Shown one piece after another: positions 43,315 through 54,426 of a stretch of 64,000 nucleotides of DNA. How positions within the stretch are numbered: position 1 is the first letter of the stretch; the number at the start of each line of letters is the position of its first letter. Made by a program: the position numbers and the translations under genes. Below the pieces are notes generated by a model, which did no database searches, was not told the origin of the DNA, and saw only the letters and a program-made list of their open reading frames with translations. Source of the DNA: Akkermansia muciniphila (lineage in GTDB: Bacteria; Verrucomicrobiota; Verrucomicrobiia; Verrucomicrobiales; Akkermansiaceae); contig CAMCIC010000005.1 in assembly GCA_945874895.1 (NCBI GenBank), forward strand, positions 124,001 to 188,000, written 5' to 3'.

Positions 43315-44208
43315 ATGGCCAACCTTCGCGACATTCGCCGACGCATCAAATCGGTCAAGAACACTGCCCAAATCACCCGTGCGATGCAGCTCGTGGCTGC
43401 CGCCAAGATGAAAAAGGCGCAGGACCAAGCGATTGCGGGGCGCGACTACGCCAATCAACTCAACCAAGTCCTCCTTAACCTCAAGGAGAACGTTGAGGAA
43501 GAAAGCCATCCCCTGCTGCAGAGCCGGGAAGGTCATCGTGAGCTGATGCTGGTGATTTCCACCGACAAAGGACTTTGCGGCGCGCTCAACACGAATCTGC
43601 TGAAAAAAGTGCGCAGCGAGAGCGGCACAGAGACCCATTATGTAACGGTGGGTCGGAAACTGCGTGGCATCTTGGCCAAAATGGGCAAGGAAATGCTGGC
43701 GGATTTTGAAGTCAAGGACCCTGTGCCCTTTTCCGAGGCCCGACCGATTTCCCGTTTGCTCACCAAGCAATTTCTCGACGGTCACTATGATAAAATTTCC
43801 ATCGCCTTCAACAATTTCGTAACGGTGATGAATCAGGAGCCTACCATCATTCAGCTGTTGCCTCTCAGCAGCGAAAAGGTCGGTGAAAAGCAAGGCTACG
43901 AGGATGCCAACATCAAGGCTGTGGAGACGGATAAGTCCGCAGCCCTCAGCAAGGATTACCTTTTTGAGCCATCACCCATGCAAGTGCTGGATACCTTGTT
44001 GCCACTATACATCAACTTCCAAGTGTATCAAACCCTCGTCGAAGCCCGCGCTTCCGAACACAGCGCACGAATGGTTGCCATGAAAGCAGCCACAGACAAT
44101 GCAAAGAAATTCATCAAGGAACTCACCTTGGAATACAACAAAGCCCGTCAGGCCGCAATTACCTCCGAACTCCTCGAAATCACCACCGCTATGAAGGCGA
44201 TGGAATAA
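43315..44208 (+). CDS. atpG: ATP synthase F1 subunit gamma
   Basis: 297-residue central rotor shaft that turns inside the alpha/beta hexamer. The N-terminal helix LRDIRRRIKSVKNTAQITRAMQLVAAAKMKKA and the C-terminal helix ARMVAMKAATDNAKKFIKELTLEYNKARQAAITSELLEITTAMKAM, the coiled-coil pair that fills the ring, are both typical. Middle motif VISTDKGLCGALNTNLLKKV is conserved. Slightly longer than E. coli gamma (287), with an insert around the GYEDANIKAVETDKS stretch. Confidence 0.97.
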   Translation: MANLRDIRRRIKSVKNTAQITRAMQLVAAAKMKKAQDQAIAGRDYANQLNQVLLNLKENVEEESHPLLQSREGHRELMLVISTDKGLCGALNTNLLKKVRSESGTETHYVTVGRKLRGILAKMGKEMLADFEVKDPVPFSEARPISRLLTKQFLDGHYDKISIAFNNFVTVMNQEPTIIQLLPLSSEKVGEKQGYEDANIKAVETDKSAALSKDYLFEPSPMQVLDTLLPLYINFQVYQTLVEARASEHSARMVAMKAATDNAKKFIKELTLEYNKARQAAITSELLEITTAMKAME

Positions 44209-44233
44209 CAAAGTGCCGGGTGGGCAGTGATCC

Positions 44234-45786
<1,553 letters not shown>

Positions 45787-45834
45787 CCGAAGTTCCAGCG
45801 TTTCAGCTTCCCAACCACTCAGCTTTTCTCAAAA

Positions 45835-46245
45835 ATGCCATTACATTTAGAAATCGTCACACCGGAAAAAAAGGTGTTTTCGGATACCGTGACCAACGTC
45901 TACCTTCCTGGAGCCGATGGTGAATTGGGCATTCTGCCTGCGCACGGATCCTTGGTGACGGCGCTGGCACCGGGCGAATTGAGATACGAGAAAGAAGGCG
46001 TCATCACGGCACTCGCTATTGGCAGCGGGTTCGCGGAAGTGACGCAGGAAAAAGTCAATATCCTCACGGATATGGCGATGGGAGATGACCAGATCGATGA
46101 AGCTGCGGCGGAAGAAGCCATGCAGCGCGCGGAGAAACAGTTGCAGTCCATGGATCACAGCGTTGATGCCGAAGAGGTGGCTCACCTCCAAGCCATGATC
46201 GCCAAGTCGCTGGCACAGCTCAAACTCAAGCGCCGTCCACGCTGA
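45835..46245 (+). CDS. atpC: ATP synthase F1 subunit epsilon
   Basis: 136-residue epsilon subunit that attaches the shaft to the c-ring and can inhibit ATP hydrolysis. N-terminal beta-sandwich signature: LPGADGELGILPAHGSLVTALAPGELRYEKEG and IGSGFAEVTQEKVNILTDMA. The C-terminal helical part (DEAAAEEAMQRAEKQLQS...HLQAMIAKSLAQLKLKRR) is present, so inhibitory regulation is possible. Last gene of the operon; convergent with the M14 peptidase gene 19 bases on. Confidence 0.95.
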   Translation: MPLHLEIVTPEKKVFSDTVTNVYLPGADGELGILPAHGSLVTALAPGELRYEKEGVITALAIGSGFAEVTQEKVNILTDMAMGDDQIDEAAAEEAMQRAEKQLQSMDHSVDAEEVAHLQAMIAKSLAQLKLKRRPR

Positions 46246-46264
46246 TTGACGAAGACCTTCCTCT

Positions 46265-47017
46265 TCACACGAGAAACTGCAATGCTTTGCGAATCGCCGC
46301 TCCATGAGCGGCGATTCTTTTTTCCACAGGTGCCGCGCAACTGGGTGTCTCGAAGGTAAAAGAAAGCGGGCAGCCGCGTTTGGCCAAGAAGATCGCCTCG
46401 GGCCACGCATCAGGAAAATCCGCATGAGGCTCGTGATGGATCCAGCCCGGCTCACGCACCACGTGATCATCAATCACGGCATTTTCCTCGATCGGACAAA
46501 CCTCTCGCACAGCCTCCAAGAGTCCGCGGGCACGATGGGGTAGGTCATCCCCGAGACTGATTTCATACAAATAAAATCCCTGCGTTTCCCAGTCCTCATG
46601 AAGGCTCAGAAACAAATCCGGCACGGATTGTTTTTCCAACCAATCCGCATGACCACGGATTTCTTGAGAGCGCCGCAAAAGATAATCACGATTGAGATCG
46701 AATCCATGGCGATTATCGCGCGACAAAGAAGCAAAACCAGTGGGATTGAGCATGGGGCAAACCAGCCAATTGACATCCGAGGGATTTTCCTTTTGCCAGA
46801 ATCTCTCGATGGCCAGCGGGCCTGCCGGCTCGTCACCGTGGATTCCCGCCGAGAGATAAACCGTGGGTCTCCCGGCTCCTGCATGGCGTGACCACGCCAA
46901 AACCTCTCCAGCTGCTGTAGCAGCGATCAACTCCCGGTGAAAACCCAATGATCGAAACAGCGCCTCCGAAGATGCGTAAAACTCATCCAATGCAATCCGA
47001 TCGGTGCAAATTCTCAT
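46265..47017 (-). CDS. M14 family metallopeptidase/amidase-like protein
   Basis: 250-residue zinc carboxypeptidase-fold protein. Zinc ligands are seen in AGIHGDEPAG (H-x2-E) and DLFLSLHEDWE (His); the active-site Arg-Asn region reads GFDLNRDYLL, and the catalytic Glu in LSFTFETPS. The layout resembles MpaA, which trims murein tripeptides, and the succinylglutamate-desuccinylase group, both M14; peptidoglycan-fragment recycling is a reasonable guess. No signal peptide, so cytoplasmic. ATG at 47017 avoids overlap with the lipase gene; an in-frame ATG at 47038 is an alternative. Confidence 0.85.
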   Translation of the reverse strand: MRICTDRIALDEFYASSEALFRSLGFHRELIAATAAGEVLAWSRHAGAGRPTVYLSAGIHGDEPAGPLAIERFWQKENPSDVNWLVCPMLNPTGFASLSRDNRHGFDLNRDYLLRRSQEIRGHADWLEKQSVPDLFLSLHEDWETQGFYLYEISLGDDLPHRARGLLEAVREVCPIEENAVIDDHVVREPGWIHHEPHADFPDAWPEAIFLAKRGCPLSFTFETPSCAAPVEKRIAAHGAAIRKALQFLV

Positions 47018-47021
47018 GCCT

Positions 47022-48638
47022 TCATCCTTCCCATTCATTCAGCTCGCGCACATGGAGACGGAGAATCCGCAGGATCTCCGAAGAAACCTCGGGGAGACGT
47101 GTGCAACCGTGCGAACCATGCACCACGCATTCCGATTTCGCTTGTGCTACGTGCGAGCTCCAGTAAGCCACCACACCGTCACTGGTGTCCAGCAACTCCC
47201 GCTTTTTCTGCAAGCGCGCAATGATCGAATGACACGGCACCTGAATCGGTCGCTTTTGCAGAGACTTGAGAATCGGGTGTTGCGGAGATAAGGTCTGAAC
47301 GCTGCGACATCCCATGTTGCTAAATTTATGGAGCTCCGGCTGTAAATCATGATGGGCATTCAGGCGGATGTCCAGAGTGACCGCGTCCAGACTGTGGGTA
47401 GGATTGACCAGCATTCCTATGGCTCGAACAATCGGAACCTGAGCGATAGAGCTCCCTTGGTGAGGTGATGCGACAAATACGACACGTTGGATAAAGTCGA
47501 CGCGTTTGAAAACCATGGAGTCGCGGATCAAATCCTTCGTCCCCTGCTTCAAAGGGAGTTGCTCCAGCGGACGAGTAAAAAAAGCGCGATAGATGTCTTC
47601 TCCGCTATCGATCGTCTGCATCCGACCCAACAATCCGCCCATGCTGTGTCCGACGAGAACCATGCGTTTCATCTGCGGGTTCCGATGACTCGGATCGTAA
47701 TGGTCGCGGGCCATGGCAAGCATGCGTCGCAGCTTCGCAGCCGAGGCATACACAGGAAGTCCTGTGGGGTAGAGGAAATACCAGCACTGATACTTTTTTC
47801 TCAAGTAAGGATCCCGCAAGACTTCGTTCATCGCATTTTGCCAGACACGAGGATCGCTCTTCAAGCCATGGACAAAAACCAAAGGGATTTTTTCCGGATC
47901 ATAGACATCAGGCACATAGATTCCCGTATCTTCGAGGTAGCGGTCGGAATCGATCAATCCATGAAATGCGATATCCTGAAACAACTTGCCGCGCAAACTG
48001 CGATGCAAAGGCGTGGTGAGATCGAACGCCAGAGGATACATCTTCCCGCCTAACCAAGCGTGATCGACATTGCGCGTGTGGTAAAACCGCAACGCCATGT
48101 GCCCCGACGTATCAACATCTAGAACAGCGGTGGCGGGCAAGTGCCGACCATTGAGTGGGAAAAGTTTTTTGCCTGTTGCCTTTTCCGCTCGGAATTCCTG
48201 ACTCATCACCACAGGAATGCCCCAGCCTTTTTGCGCGGCAAGAGAATGAACCTCGTCCCCTCCTTCCGGTTGGTGAATGATGCTGATTTCATCAAAATCC
48301 TTGGGATCAAGCTGCAACAACTCGTTCGTGCCGCCATCGATCCGGATCTCATGCGCTCCCGCGGAAATGACCCCACGCCATGCCGCAAGCTCGTGCTGGT
48401 GCAGGATCATTTCCAGACATTCACGCACCTGCTCGTTGTAGGTTTCCCTTGCATTCGCGGATCGGTTTTTTAGCAAATCAGCCATCGAATGCCGAAAATG
48501 GAAATCACTCCGCGCTCGAGATTGGGACAGTTCGCGGACATTCGACGGAACACAGGAACAGAGCCATTGACAACCGATCGCGATCAAAGCAAACACCATC
48601 GCTCGGGACACCCATCGTGCATTCATCCAAACTCGCAT
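47022..48638 (-). CDS. Secreted/lipoprotein alpha/beta hydrolase (lipase-like)
   Basis: 538-residue protein with a lipoprotein-like leader (VFALIAIGCQWLCSCVPS). The alpha/beta-hydrolase core is seen at residues ~240-400: VFVHGLKSDPRVWQNAMNEVL and the nucleophile elbow LVGHSMGGLLGRMQT (catalytic Ser). A candidate catalytic Asp and His lie in DTSDGVVAYWSSHV and VVHGSHGC. The N-terminal ~230 residues form an extra region of unknown role. Family is that of putative lipases/esterases; substrate unknown. ATG at 48638 was chosen; further in-frame starts at 48626 and 48683. Confidence 0.82.
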   Translation of the reverse strand: MRVWMNARWVSRAMVFALIAIGCQWLCSCVPSNVRELSQSRARSDFHFRHSMADLLKNRSANARETYNEQVRECLEMILHQHELAAWRGVISAGAHEIRIDGGTNELLQLDPKDFDEISIIHQPEGGDEVHSLAAQKGWGIPVVMSQEFRAEKATGKKLFPLNGRHLPATAVLDVDTSGHMALRFYHTRNVDHAWLGGKMYPLAFDLTTPLHRSLRGKLFQDIAFHGLIDSDRYLEDTGIYVPDVYDPEKIPLVFVHGLKSDPRVWQNAMNEVLRDPYLRKKYQCWYFLYPTGLPVYASAAKLRRMLAMARDHYDPSHRNPQMKRMVLVGHSMGGLLGRMQTIDSGEDIYRAFFTRPLEQLPLKQGTKDLIRDSMVFKRVDFIQRVVFVASPHQGSSIAQVPIVRAIGMLVNPTHSLDAVTLDIRLNAHHDLQPELHKFSNMGCRSVQTLSPQHPILKSLQKRPIQVPCHSIIARLQKKRELLDTSDGVVAYWSSHVAQAKSECVVHGSHGCTRLPEVSSEILRILRLHVRELNEWEG

Positions 48639-48788
48639 AACATCTGTTCGTTTCCCATCGTTCGCGATGTCCTCGCGTGACAAGACCGCATGCTAATCGG
48701 ATCGCTGACGTTTATCCAGAGCGAACTAACCAGTCGCCCGTCATCAAATTTTCTCGAAAAAAATCTTTCTCCATGCCACCCTCACTGT

Positions 48789-49502
48789 GTGACGAGACAA
48801 TTCGCGGTTTTTTCTCCAAGCCACCTGACGGCAGTAGCGGTGGGGTTTTTTGTGATGAGCGTGCTGATCGTTTCGGCGCGTCGCTCGCCCGAGGTGGCAA
48901 AGCCGATCGCCCGCGCGGTTCTCGCCTTTTTTTGTCTCACCGCCTACGGATACTCCCAGTTTGCATGGAGCACTTGTCCGCATCCCGTCGATCTGGATAA
49001 CTCCCTGCCCTTTCATCTTTGTGACATCACGGCTTTTCTTGCGGGCTACGCTCTGCTGAGTCGTAGGTCCTGGGCGCAGGAACTCACTTATTACTGGGGA
49101 CTGGCTGCCACCCTGCAGGCACTCATCACACCTGCCCTGATGTATGATTTTCCCCATTTGACGTTTTTCACCTTTTTCCTCCATCACTTTGCGATCGTCG
49201 GATCCTCGCTGTTCATTCCACTGTGCGATGGATGGAAACCTGCACAGCCATGGTGGAAGGGGCCGCGCAGAGCTTTTGTATGTGTCAATCTTTACCTCCT
49301 CGTGGCAGGGATATTGAACGCAACGCTAGGCACGAACTTTGGCTTCGTGGCGCATCCACCGGAAAATCCCAGCCTCATCGATCATCTGGGACCATGGCCG
49401 GTTTATCTGATTTGGTTCGAGGTCATCGGTTGGATTCTTTTCACTCTGTTGACGCTACCTTGGTTGCGGAAAAATCCTACGATTGGCGGAATCGCGAGTT
49501 GA
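48789..49502 (+). CDS. TIGR02206-type membrane protein (YwaF-like)
   Basis: About 237 residues with six to seven hydrophobic helices. The conserved parts of the TIGR02206/YwaF family are visible: FAVFSPSHLTAVAVGFF at the start, SLPFHLCDITAFLAGYALL in the middle (the LPxHLCDI signature), ALITPALMYDFPHLTFFTFFLHH, and LWxWYVILxE-like WPVYLIWFEVIGWILF. Role unknown. GTG at 48789 is chosen because homology begins there; an in-frame ATG at 48690 adds 33 residues without resemblance. It shares no stop-start overlap with the LutA-like gene. Confidence 0.75.
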   Translation: MTRQFAVFSPSHLTAVAVGFFVMSVLIVSARRSPEVAKPIARAVLAFFCLTAYGYSQFAWSTCPHPVDLDNSLPFHLCDITAFLAGYALLSRRSWAQELTYYWGLAATLQALITPALMYDFPHLTFFTFFLHHFAIVGSSLFIPLCDGWKPAQPWWKGPRRAFVCVNLYLLVAGILNATLGTNFGFVAHPPENPSLIDHLGPWPVYLIWFEVIGWILFTLLTLPWLRKNPTIGGIAS

Positions 49503-49536
49503 ATTTTTTTCCAAAGCACGCGATGCTCCCGCGCGC

Positions 49537-50292
49537 ATGTCCTCACCTACCTCACGACCCGTTGGTAAAAAAGTTTTGCTCATGGGCACTTGCCTGTGCG
49601 ACGCATTTTTTGATGACGTGGCAAAAGCCACTGTCGAAGTGCTGGAGCATCTTGGCGTGGAAGTGATTTTCCCAGAAAACCAGACATGCTGCGGACAGCC
49701 CGCATTCAACTCCGGCGACTGGAATGCTTCTCGCAAGGTCGCACTTCATACCGCTTCGGTATTTGCGGGAGATTTGCCGGTGATCGTTCCCTCAGGGTCC
49801 TGCGCGGCCATGAATTTCCACGGCAACAAATTGCAATTTGAAGAGTGTCCTGATGCCAGTATCGACTCGCTCGCTCAACGCACATGGGAAATCATGGACT
49901 ACCTCGTTCACGGTCTTGGCGTCACAGAATGGCAAGGCAAATGCGATCAACCGACGAAGATTGCCTTTCATCGCTCCTGCCACTCGCGAGGAACTTGCTC
50001 CGGTGAATCCACCCGCACACTGCTTTCCTCGATTGAAAACGTTATCTTGTTGCCGTTTGGACAGAGCGAGCAGTGCTGTGGTTTCGGCGGCACCTTCTCG
50101 GTGACTTTTCCTCACATTTCAGGAAAAATGGGCACGCTTAAGCTCGATCACATTCTCGAGCAAGAGCCTGATCTTCTTATCAGCGGCGACATGTCCTGCC
50201 TGATGCACCTCTCCGGACTGGCCACGACCCAAGGTCGCCAAATTCCTATCAAACACGCGATCCAAGTCCTGCGCGACTCGATGCAACGCTGA
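49537..50292 (+). CDS. lutA: LutA-like (Fe-S)-binding oxidoreductase subunit, CCG domains
   Basis: 251-residue protein with two CCG (cysteine-rich) domains: the first holds MGTCLCDAFFDDV and NQTCCGQPAFNSG, the second HRSCHSRGTC and QCCGFGGTFSVTFP. This is the LutA/LldE pattern, a subunit of a lactate oxidation complex that normally works with LutB and LutC. Neither partner is nearby; the next gene is ffh. It may have another partner elsewhere in the genome, so the lactate role is inferred. ATG at 49537 chosen. The upstream membrane-protein gene ends 34 bases before. Confidence 0.88.
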   Translation: MSSPTSRPVGKKVLLMGTCLCDAFFDDVAKATVEVLEHLGVEVIFPENQTCCGQPAFNSGDWNASRKVALHTASVFAGDLPVIVPSGSCAAMNFHGNKLQFEECPDASIDSLAQRTWEIMDYLVHGLGVTEWQGKCDQPTKIAFHRSCHSRGTCSGESTRTLLSSIENVILLPFGQSEQCCGFGGTFSVTFPHISGKMGTLKLDHILEQEPDLLISGDMSCLMHLSGLATTQGRQIPIKHAIQVLRDSMQR

Positions 50293-50312
50293 TCATTCCT
50301 ACACATCCGAAC

Positions 50313-51689
50313 ATGTTTCAATCCCTTGCTGACTCCCTCGACAAAACCTTCCGCAACCTTCGCGGCGTAGGAAAAATTTCCGAGTCCAACATCAGTGACG
50401 CTCTCAGGGAAATTCGTCTTGCGCTACTGGAAGCCGATGTGGAGTTCTCCGTAGCCCGCGATTTCATCAATCGCATCAAGGAGAAAGCCCAAGGAGTGGA
50501 CGTCTTGAAGTCCCTGAAACCAGGCGAGCAAATCGTCAAAATTTTCCACGATGAATTGGCTGCCTTGCTCGGCGGTGACAATGCCCCTCTCGATCTCAAT
50601 CCTCCCGCTCGCATTCTGCTCTGCGGACTGAACGGTGCCGGCAAGACCACTACGGCTGCCAAACTGGCGTATCGCCTCAAGAAAGAAGGTCGTCGCCCCG
50701 TGCTGGTTGCGATCGACCTCTATCGACCCGCCGCCATCGAACAACTCGCGACGCTGGCACGACAGGCGGAAGTACCCTGTTACACGCCCACCTCAGGAGA
50801 AACCGATCTGGTCAAGGTTGCCAAAGACGCCTTGAAATGGGCCGAGACTCAGGACCACAGCGTGATGATTTTTGACACTGCCGGACGTCAGGAATTGGAC
50901 GAGGCTTTGATCGTGGAGCTGAAAAAACTCCATCAATTCCTCACTCCACGGGAGACTCTGCTGGTGGCCGACTCCGCTGCCGGACAGCAGGCGGTCTCGG
51001 TAGCGACCCATTTCAACGATGCGGTTGGATTGACCGGCATCATTCTCACCAAGCTCGATGGCGATGCCCGCGGCGGCGCCGCACTCTCCATGCGTGCAGT
51101 CACTGGCAAACCGATCAAGTACATCGGCGAAGGCGAAAAAATCGATCAACTAGGAGAATTCCATCCCGTCCGCATGGCGGATCGCATTCTTGGGATGGGT
51201 GACATCGTCGGCATGGTGGAAAAAGTCGCCGACAAAATCAACGAGGCGGATGCCATGCGCAGCGCTCAACGCATGGCCGAGGGCAAGTTCGACTTCACCG
51301 ATTTCCTTGATCAGATGAAAATGATCCAGAACATGGGTCCACTCGAAGGCTTGCTAGGATTGTTACCCGGTTTCAGCAAAATCAAAAAACAACTGCCCTC
51401 GAATGCCTTTGACGGCAAGAAAATGAAGCGCACCGAGGCGATCGTGCTGAGCATGACCCACGATGAAAGACGCCGCCCTGAAATCATCCGTGGCAGCCGG
51501 CGCAAACGCATTGCCAATGGTTCGGGCACCAGCTTGCAAGAGGTCAATGCCCTGCTCAAACAATTCGGACAAATGCGTGAGATGATGCGTTCACCTCACA
51601 AAATGAAAAACATGATGAAAGCCATGTCCGGCGGCGCGGAGAGCATGGGAGATCTAGGGAACATCATGCGAGGCTTCGGCAAAAAGTAG
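50313..51689 (+). CDS. ffh: Signal recognition particle protein Ffh
   Basis: 458-residue SRP GTPase that binds signal sequences on the ribosome and hands them to FtsY. NG domain: P-loop LCGLNGAGKTTTAAKLAYRLK, DLYRPAAIEQLATLARQA, DTAGRQELDEAL, and TKLDGDARGGAALS. The Met-rich M domain fills the C-terminus (IIRGSRRKRIANGSGTSLQEVNALLKQFGQMREMM). Length is normal. No 4.5S/SRP RNA gene was seen in the flanks. The 20-base gap after the LutA-like gene suggests co-transcription without a functional link. Confidence 0.97.
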   Translation: MFQSLADSLDKTFRNLRGVGKISESNISDALREIRLALLEADVEFSVARDFINRIKEKAQGVDVLKSLKPGEQIVKIFHDELAALLGGDNAPLDLNPPARILLCGLNGAGKTTTAAKLAYRLKKEGRRPVLVAIDLYRPAAIEQLATLARQAEVPCYTPTSGETDLVKVAKDALKWAETQDHSVMIFDTAGRQELDEALIVELKKLHQFLTPRETLLVADSAAGQQAVSVATHFNDAVGLTGIILTKLDGDARGGAALSMRAVTGKPIKYIGEGEKIDQLGEFHPVRMADRILGMGDIVGMVEKVADKINEADAMRSAQRMAEGKFDFTDFLDQMKMIQNMGPLEGLLGLLPGFSKIKKQLPSNAFDGKKMKRTEAIVLSMTHDERRRPEIIRGSRRKRIANGSGTSLQEVNALLKQFGQMREMMRSPHKMKNMMKAMSGGAESMGDLGNIMRGFGKK

Positions 51690-51850
51690 GATTCCTTGCC
51701 CAACAAGCCGTTCGCAACAACGGCGCACCGACCAGCGATCTGAGGCTTTTTTCCTCATGGCATGAGTGATTCTGGAGTGACGGGTCGAAGATCCAAGGGG
51801 CAAAAAAGAACTTGCATCGGCTCCATTCGTGCCGTAACCAAGGTTCCGCC

Positions 51851-52276
51851 ATGAAAAGAAAGATCATCCTTCCCTTCTTCATAGCAGCCGTGTGCGTGCT
51901 TCTTGATTCCTGTGCATCTGACGCCCTGTCGCATGCATTTCACGGAAAAACCCAGGAAGATTGGCAAGTCAGCACCGTGCAGCACGGTAAGGCATCTTGG
52001 TATTCGGTGAGAACCAATTCAGGCACCAGAACCGCCAGCGGAGAACGGTTATCCAACCATGCCGCCACCGCCGCCCACAAGACGCTCCCGATGGGAACCC
52101 GCGTTCGAGTCACCAACATGACGAATGGGAAATCAGAAATCGTTCGGATTACGGATCGAGGCCCTTACACCCATGGACGCATCATTGATGTGACGGTCGG
52201 TTGCGCGGAGCGACTCGGCTTTTACTCACGGGGTGTTGCATCCGTCAAAGTCGAGGTCCTTGACCGCAAGCATTGA
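51851..52276 (+). CDS. rlpA: RlpA-like septal-ring lipoprotein (DPBB domain)
   Basis: 141-residue outer-membrane lipoprotein of the RlpA family, which includes lytic transglycosylases active on naked glycan. Lipobox: VLLDSCASD. The double-psi beta-barrel reads HGKASWYSVRTNSGTRTASGERL, TLPMGTRVRVTNM and VRITDRGPYTHGRIIDVT, with the catalytic-type Asp in TDRGPY. There is no C-terminal SPOR domain, so it is the short form; whether it is active or only a scaffold is unknown. ATG at 51851 gives the lipobox. Confidence 0.9.
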   Translation: MKRKIILPFFIAAVCVLLDSCASDALSHAFHGKTQEDWQVSTVQHGKASWYSVRTNSGTRTASGERLSNHAATAAHKTLPMGTRVRVTNMTNGKSEIVRITDRGPYTHGRIIDVTVGCAERLGFYSRGVASVKVEVLDRKH

Positions 52277-52640
52277 CCCGCCCACAGATTCTCCCTTGGA
52301 ACTAAGGCATCGAGACAAGTCACACACCACCCCAAAAAATCGGGTCTCCTTTGTTTCTTGATCCACATCGGAAAGAGCATGCCTTGCGCACCACTTTTTC
52401 TCTTAGCGGCCGATCTGAAAAAATCAGACTCCATTTTTCCACCAGAGGAGTCCAGCACCTTGCCCATCGCTACTCTCTAGAATTTCGGCACTCTACAATT
52501 CGAATTTCGAGAAAAAATGCGCGTTTTCGACACCACACCACCCATAAAATCGGACATTTACCGAAAAAGTTTCAATTTTTGATTGCATTTCCATCAAGAC
52601 CACCCCATGTTTGGGTCCTCAACCCCAATTTTCGATCATC
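52277..52640. other. Gene-less AT-rich region before ilvB
   Basis: 364 bases with no gene I can support. It holds a 22-base-spaced direct repeat GAATTTCG at 52480 and 52502, the palindrome AATTCGAATT (52497-52506), and a GACTCC...GGAGTC inverted repeat (52427-52452). I found no promoter boxes with good spacing and no branched-chain-rich leader peptide. It probably contains the control region of ilvBH. Confidence 0.5.
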
Positions 52641-54371
52641 ATGGCAAATCAAGAACCAATGGACGGTGCCCAGGCACTCATCAAAACTCTCGATGAATTA
52701 GGCATCGAGTATGTATTCGGCTACTCTGGAGGCGCCGCGCTCCCCATCTTTGACGCGCTGGAGACGGTAAAGACCAACATGAAGTTTGTCTTGGTTCGTC
52801 ATGAACAGGGTGCTGTTCACATGGCTGATGGTTATGCTCGCGCCACGGGGAAACCCGCATGCGTTCTGGTTACCTCAGGCCCAGGAGCGGGCAATACCGT
52901 AACGGGGTTGATGACAGCCCAAATGGACTCGGTCCCCATGATCGTTCTCTGCGGCCAACAGGTCACGTGGATGCTGGGCAAAGATGCTTTCCAAGAAGCC
53001 GATATCTTCGGCATCACGATGCCCGTGGTGAAACACAACTTCCTGGTCAAAAACACCAATGATCTGCCCAAGGTTGCTCGCGAGGCCTACCACATCGCCA
53101 CGACCGGACGCCCTGGCCCGGTATTGATCGATGTCCCCAAGGATGTTTCTCAATCACCCTTCACCGGCGATATGGAGCCAGAAATCGACCTCCCAGGCTA
53201 TCATCCTGAAGAGGCCTACGAGATTTGCCCCAAGGCCATCGATGAAGCGGTGCAAATCATCGCTCAGGCAAAACGTCCCGTCATTTTGGCTGGTCAAGGC
53301 GCCATGATTTCTCGGGCGGGCGAAGAACTGTTGAAATTCGCTGAGACCCTCAACTGCCCCGTAACCAGCACATTGTTGGGCAAAGGAATCTTCCCGGAAA
53401 CTCATCGTCTCTCACTGGGCATGATCGGTATGCACGGCACCGCATACGCCAACAAGGCCATTTGCGAAGCGGATCTGATCTTCAATGTCGGTTCGCGTTT
53501 CGACGATCGCATCATCGGCAAGCCACACATGTTCGGTCGTAATGCAAAAATCGTCCATGTCGATATCGACAACGCCGAGATGAACAAGATGATCCGTCCT
53601 GATGTGCAGATCGTGGGCGATGCGAAGGCTGCTCTGCGCGAACTGAACAAACGCATTTCGAAGCTCGATACAGCGGAATGGAACACCCACCTCGATGGCT
53701 ACAAGAAAAAATATCCACTGAGCTACAAAAAGCAAGGTGGTCTGCGCATGCAACAGGTGATTCAGGAGCTTTACAAACAAACCAAGGGCAAAGCCATCGT
53801 ATCCACGGACGTCGGGCAGCACCAAATGTGGGCAGCACAGTTTTTCCTCAACGACCGTCCCTACGAGTGGCTCTCTTCCGGTGGAGCCGGCACGATGGGA
53901 TTTGGGTTTCCTGCAGCGATCGGCGCTCAGTTCGCTTGTCCTGACAAAACGGTCATCTCCATTTCCGGAGACGGCGGATTTCAAATGACTTTGTTTGAGT
54001 TGGCCACCGCAGCGATTCATCGACTGCCCCTCAAAATCGTGGTTCTTAACAACCACTATCTCGGCATGGTGCGCCAGTGGCAGGAATTGTTCTTTGATGA
54101 TCGACTCAGTGGAGTGGATCTCGTGGGCAATCCTGACTTCTGCAAACTAGCCGCCGCCTACGGCATCCCCAGCGTTAACATCAAACGTCCGGCGGATGTT
54201 TCCCGCATGATCAAAAAAGCCTTGGCTTACAATGATGGTCCCATTTTGATTCATGCTGAGTGCATCAAAACGGACAATGTTTTCCCCATGATTCCTGCTG
54301 GTGCCGCGCTCGAGGACATGCTGACCGAACCTCCGAAACACAAGATGGCAAAACCCACCGGTTCCACGTGA
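52641..54371 (+). CDS. ilvB: Acetolactate synthase large subunit
   Basis: First common step of branched-chain amino-acid synthesis: ThDP-dependent condensation of pyruvate. 576 residues with the N-terminal PYR domain ([16 protein letters not shown], catalytic Glu in [19 protein letters not shown]), central domain, and C-terminal PP domain with the ThDP motif [32 protein letters not shown] (GDG...NN). FAD-binding region included. ATG at 52641 was chosen ([15 protein letters not shown]), where the family starts; upstream ATG at 52611 adds residues without homology. ilvH follows 55 bases on. Confidence 0.96.
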   Translation: MANQEPMDGAQALIKTLDELGIEYVFGYSGGAALPIFDALETVKTNMKFVLVRHEQGAVHMADGYARATGKPACVLVTSGPGAGNTVTGLMTAQMDSVPMIVLCGQQVTWMLGKDAFQEADIFGITMPVVKHNFLVKNTNDLPKVAREAYHIATTGRPGPVLIDVPKDVSQSPFTGDMEPEIDLPGYHPEEAYEICPKAIDEAVQIIAQAKRPVILAGQGAMISRAGEELLKFAETLNCPVTSTLLGKGIFPETHRLSLGMIGMHGTAYANKAICEADLIFNVGSRFDDRIIGKPHMFGRNAKIVHVDIDNAEMNKMIRPDVQIVGDAKAALRELNKRISKLDTAEWNTHLDGYKKKYPLSYKKQGGLRMQQVIQELYKQTKGKAIVSTDVGQHQMWAAQFFLNDRPYEWLSSGGAGTMGFGFPAAIGAQFACPDKTVISISGDGGFQMTLFELATAAIHRLPLKIVVLNNHYLGMVRQWQELFFDDRLSGVDLVGNPDFCKLAAAYGIPSVNIKRPADVSRMIKKALAYNDGPILIHAECIKTDNVFPMIPAGAALEDMLTEPPKHKMAKPTGST

Positions 54372-54426
54372 TCTTTACGCAACTTTTTACTAACGAATTA
54401 TCGAAACCACTCTTTCCCATCACGTT

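Noticed and set aside
51690-51850. Hairpin GCCGTT/AACGGC and a T6 run after ffh, a possible terminator or SRP RNA
   Set aside because: The T-run is more than 20 bases from the hairpin, and the conserved SRP RNA loop sequence is not present.
52517-52582. Short peptide frame upstream of ilvB, possible leader peptide for attenuation
   Set aside because: The 21-residue peptide is not enriched in Leu, Ile or Val codons and no terminator/antiterminator pair follows.
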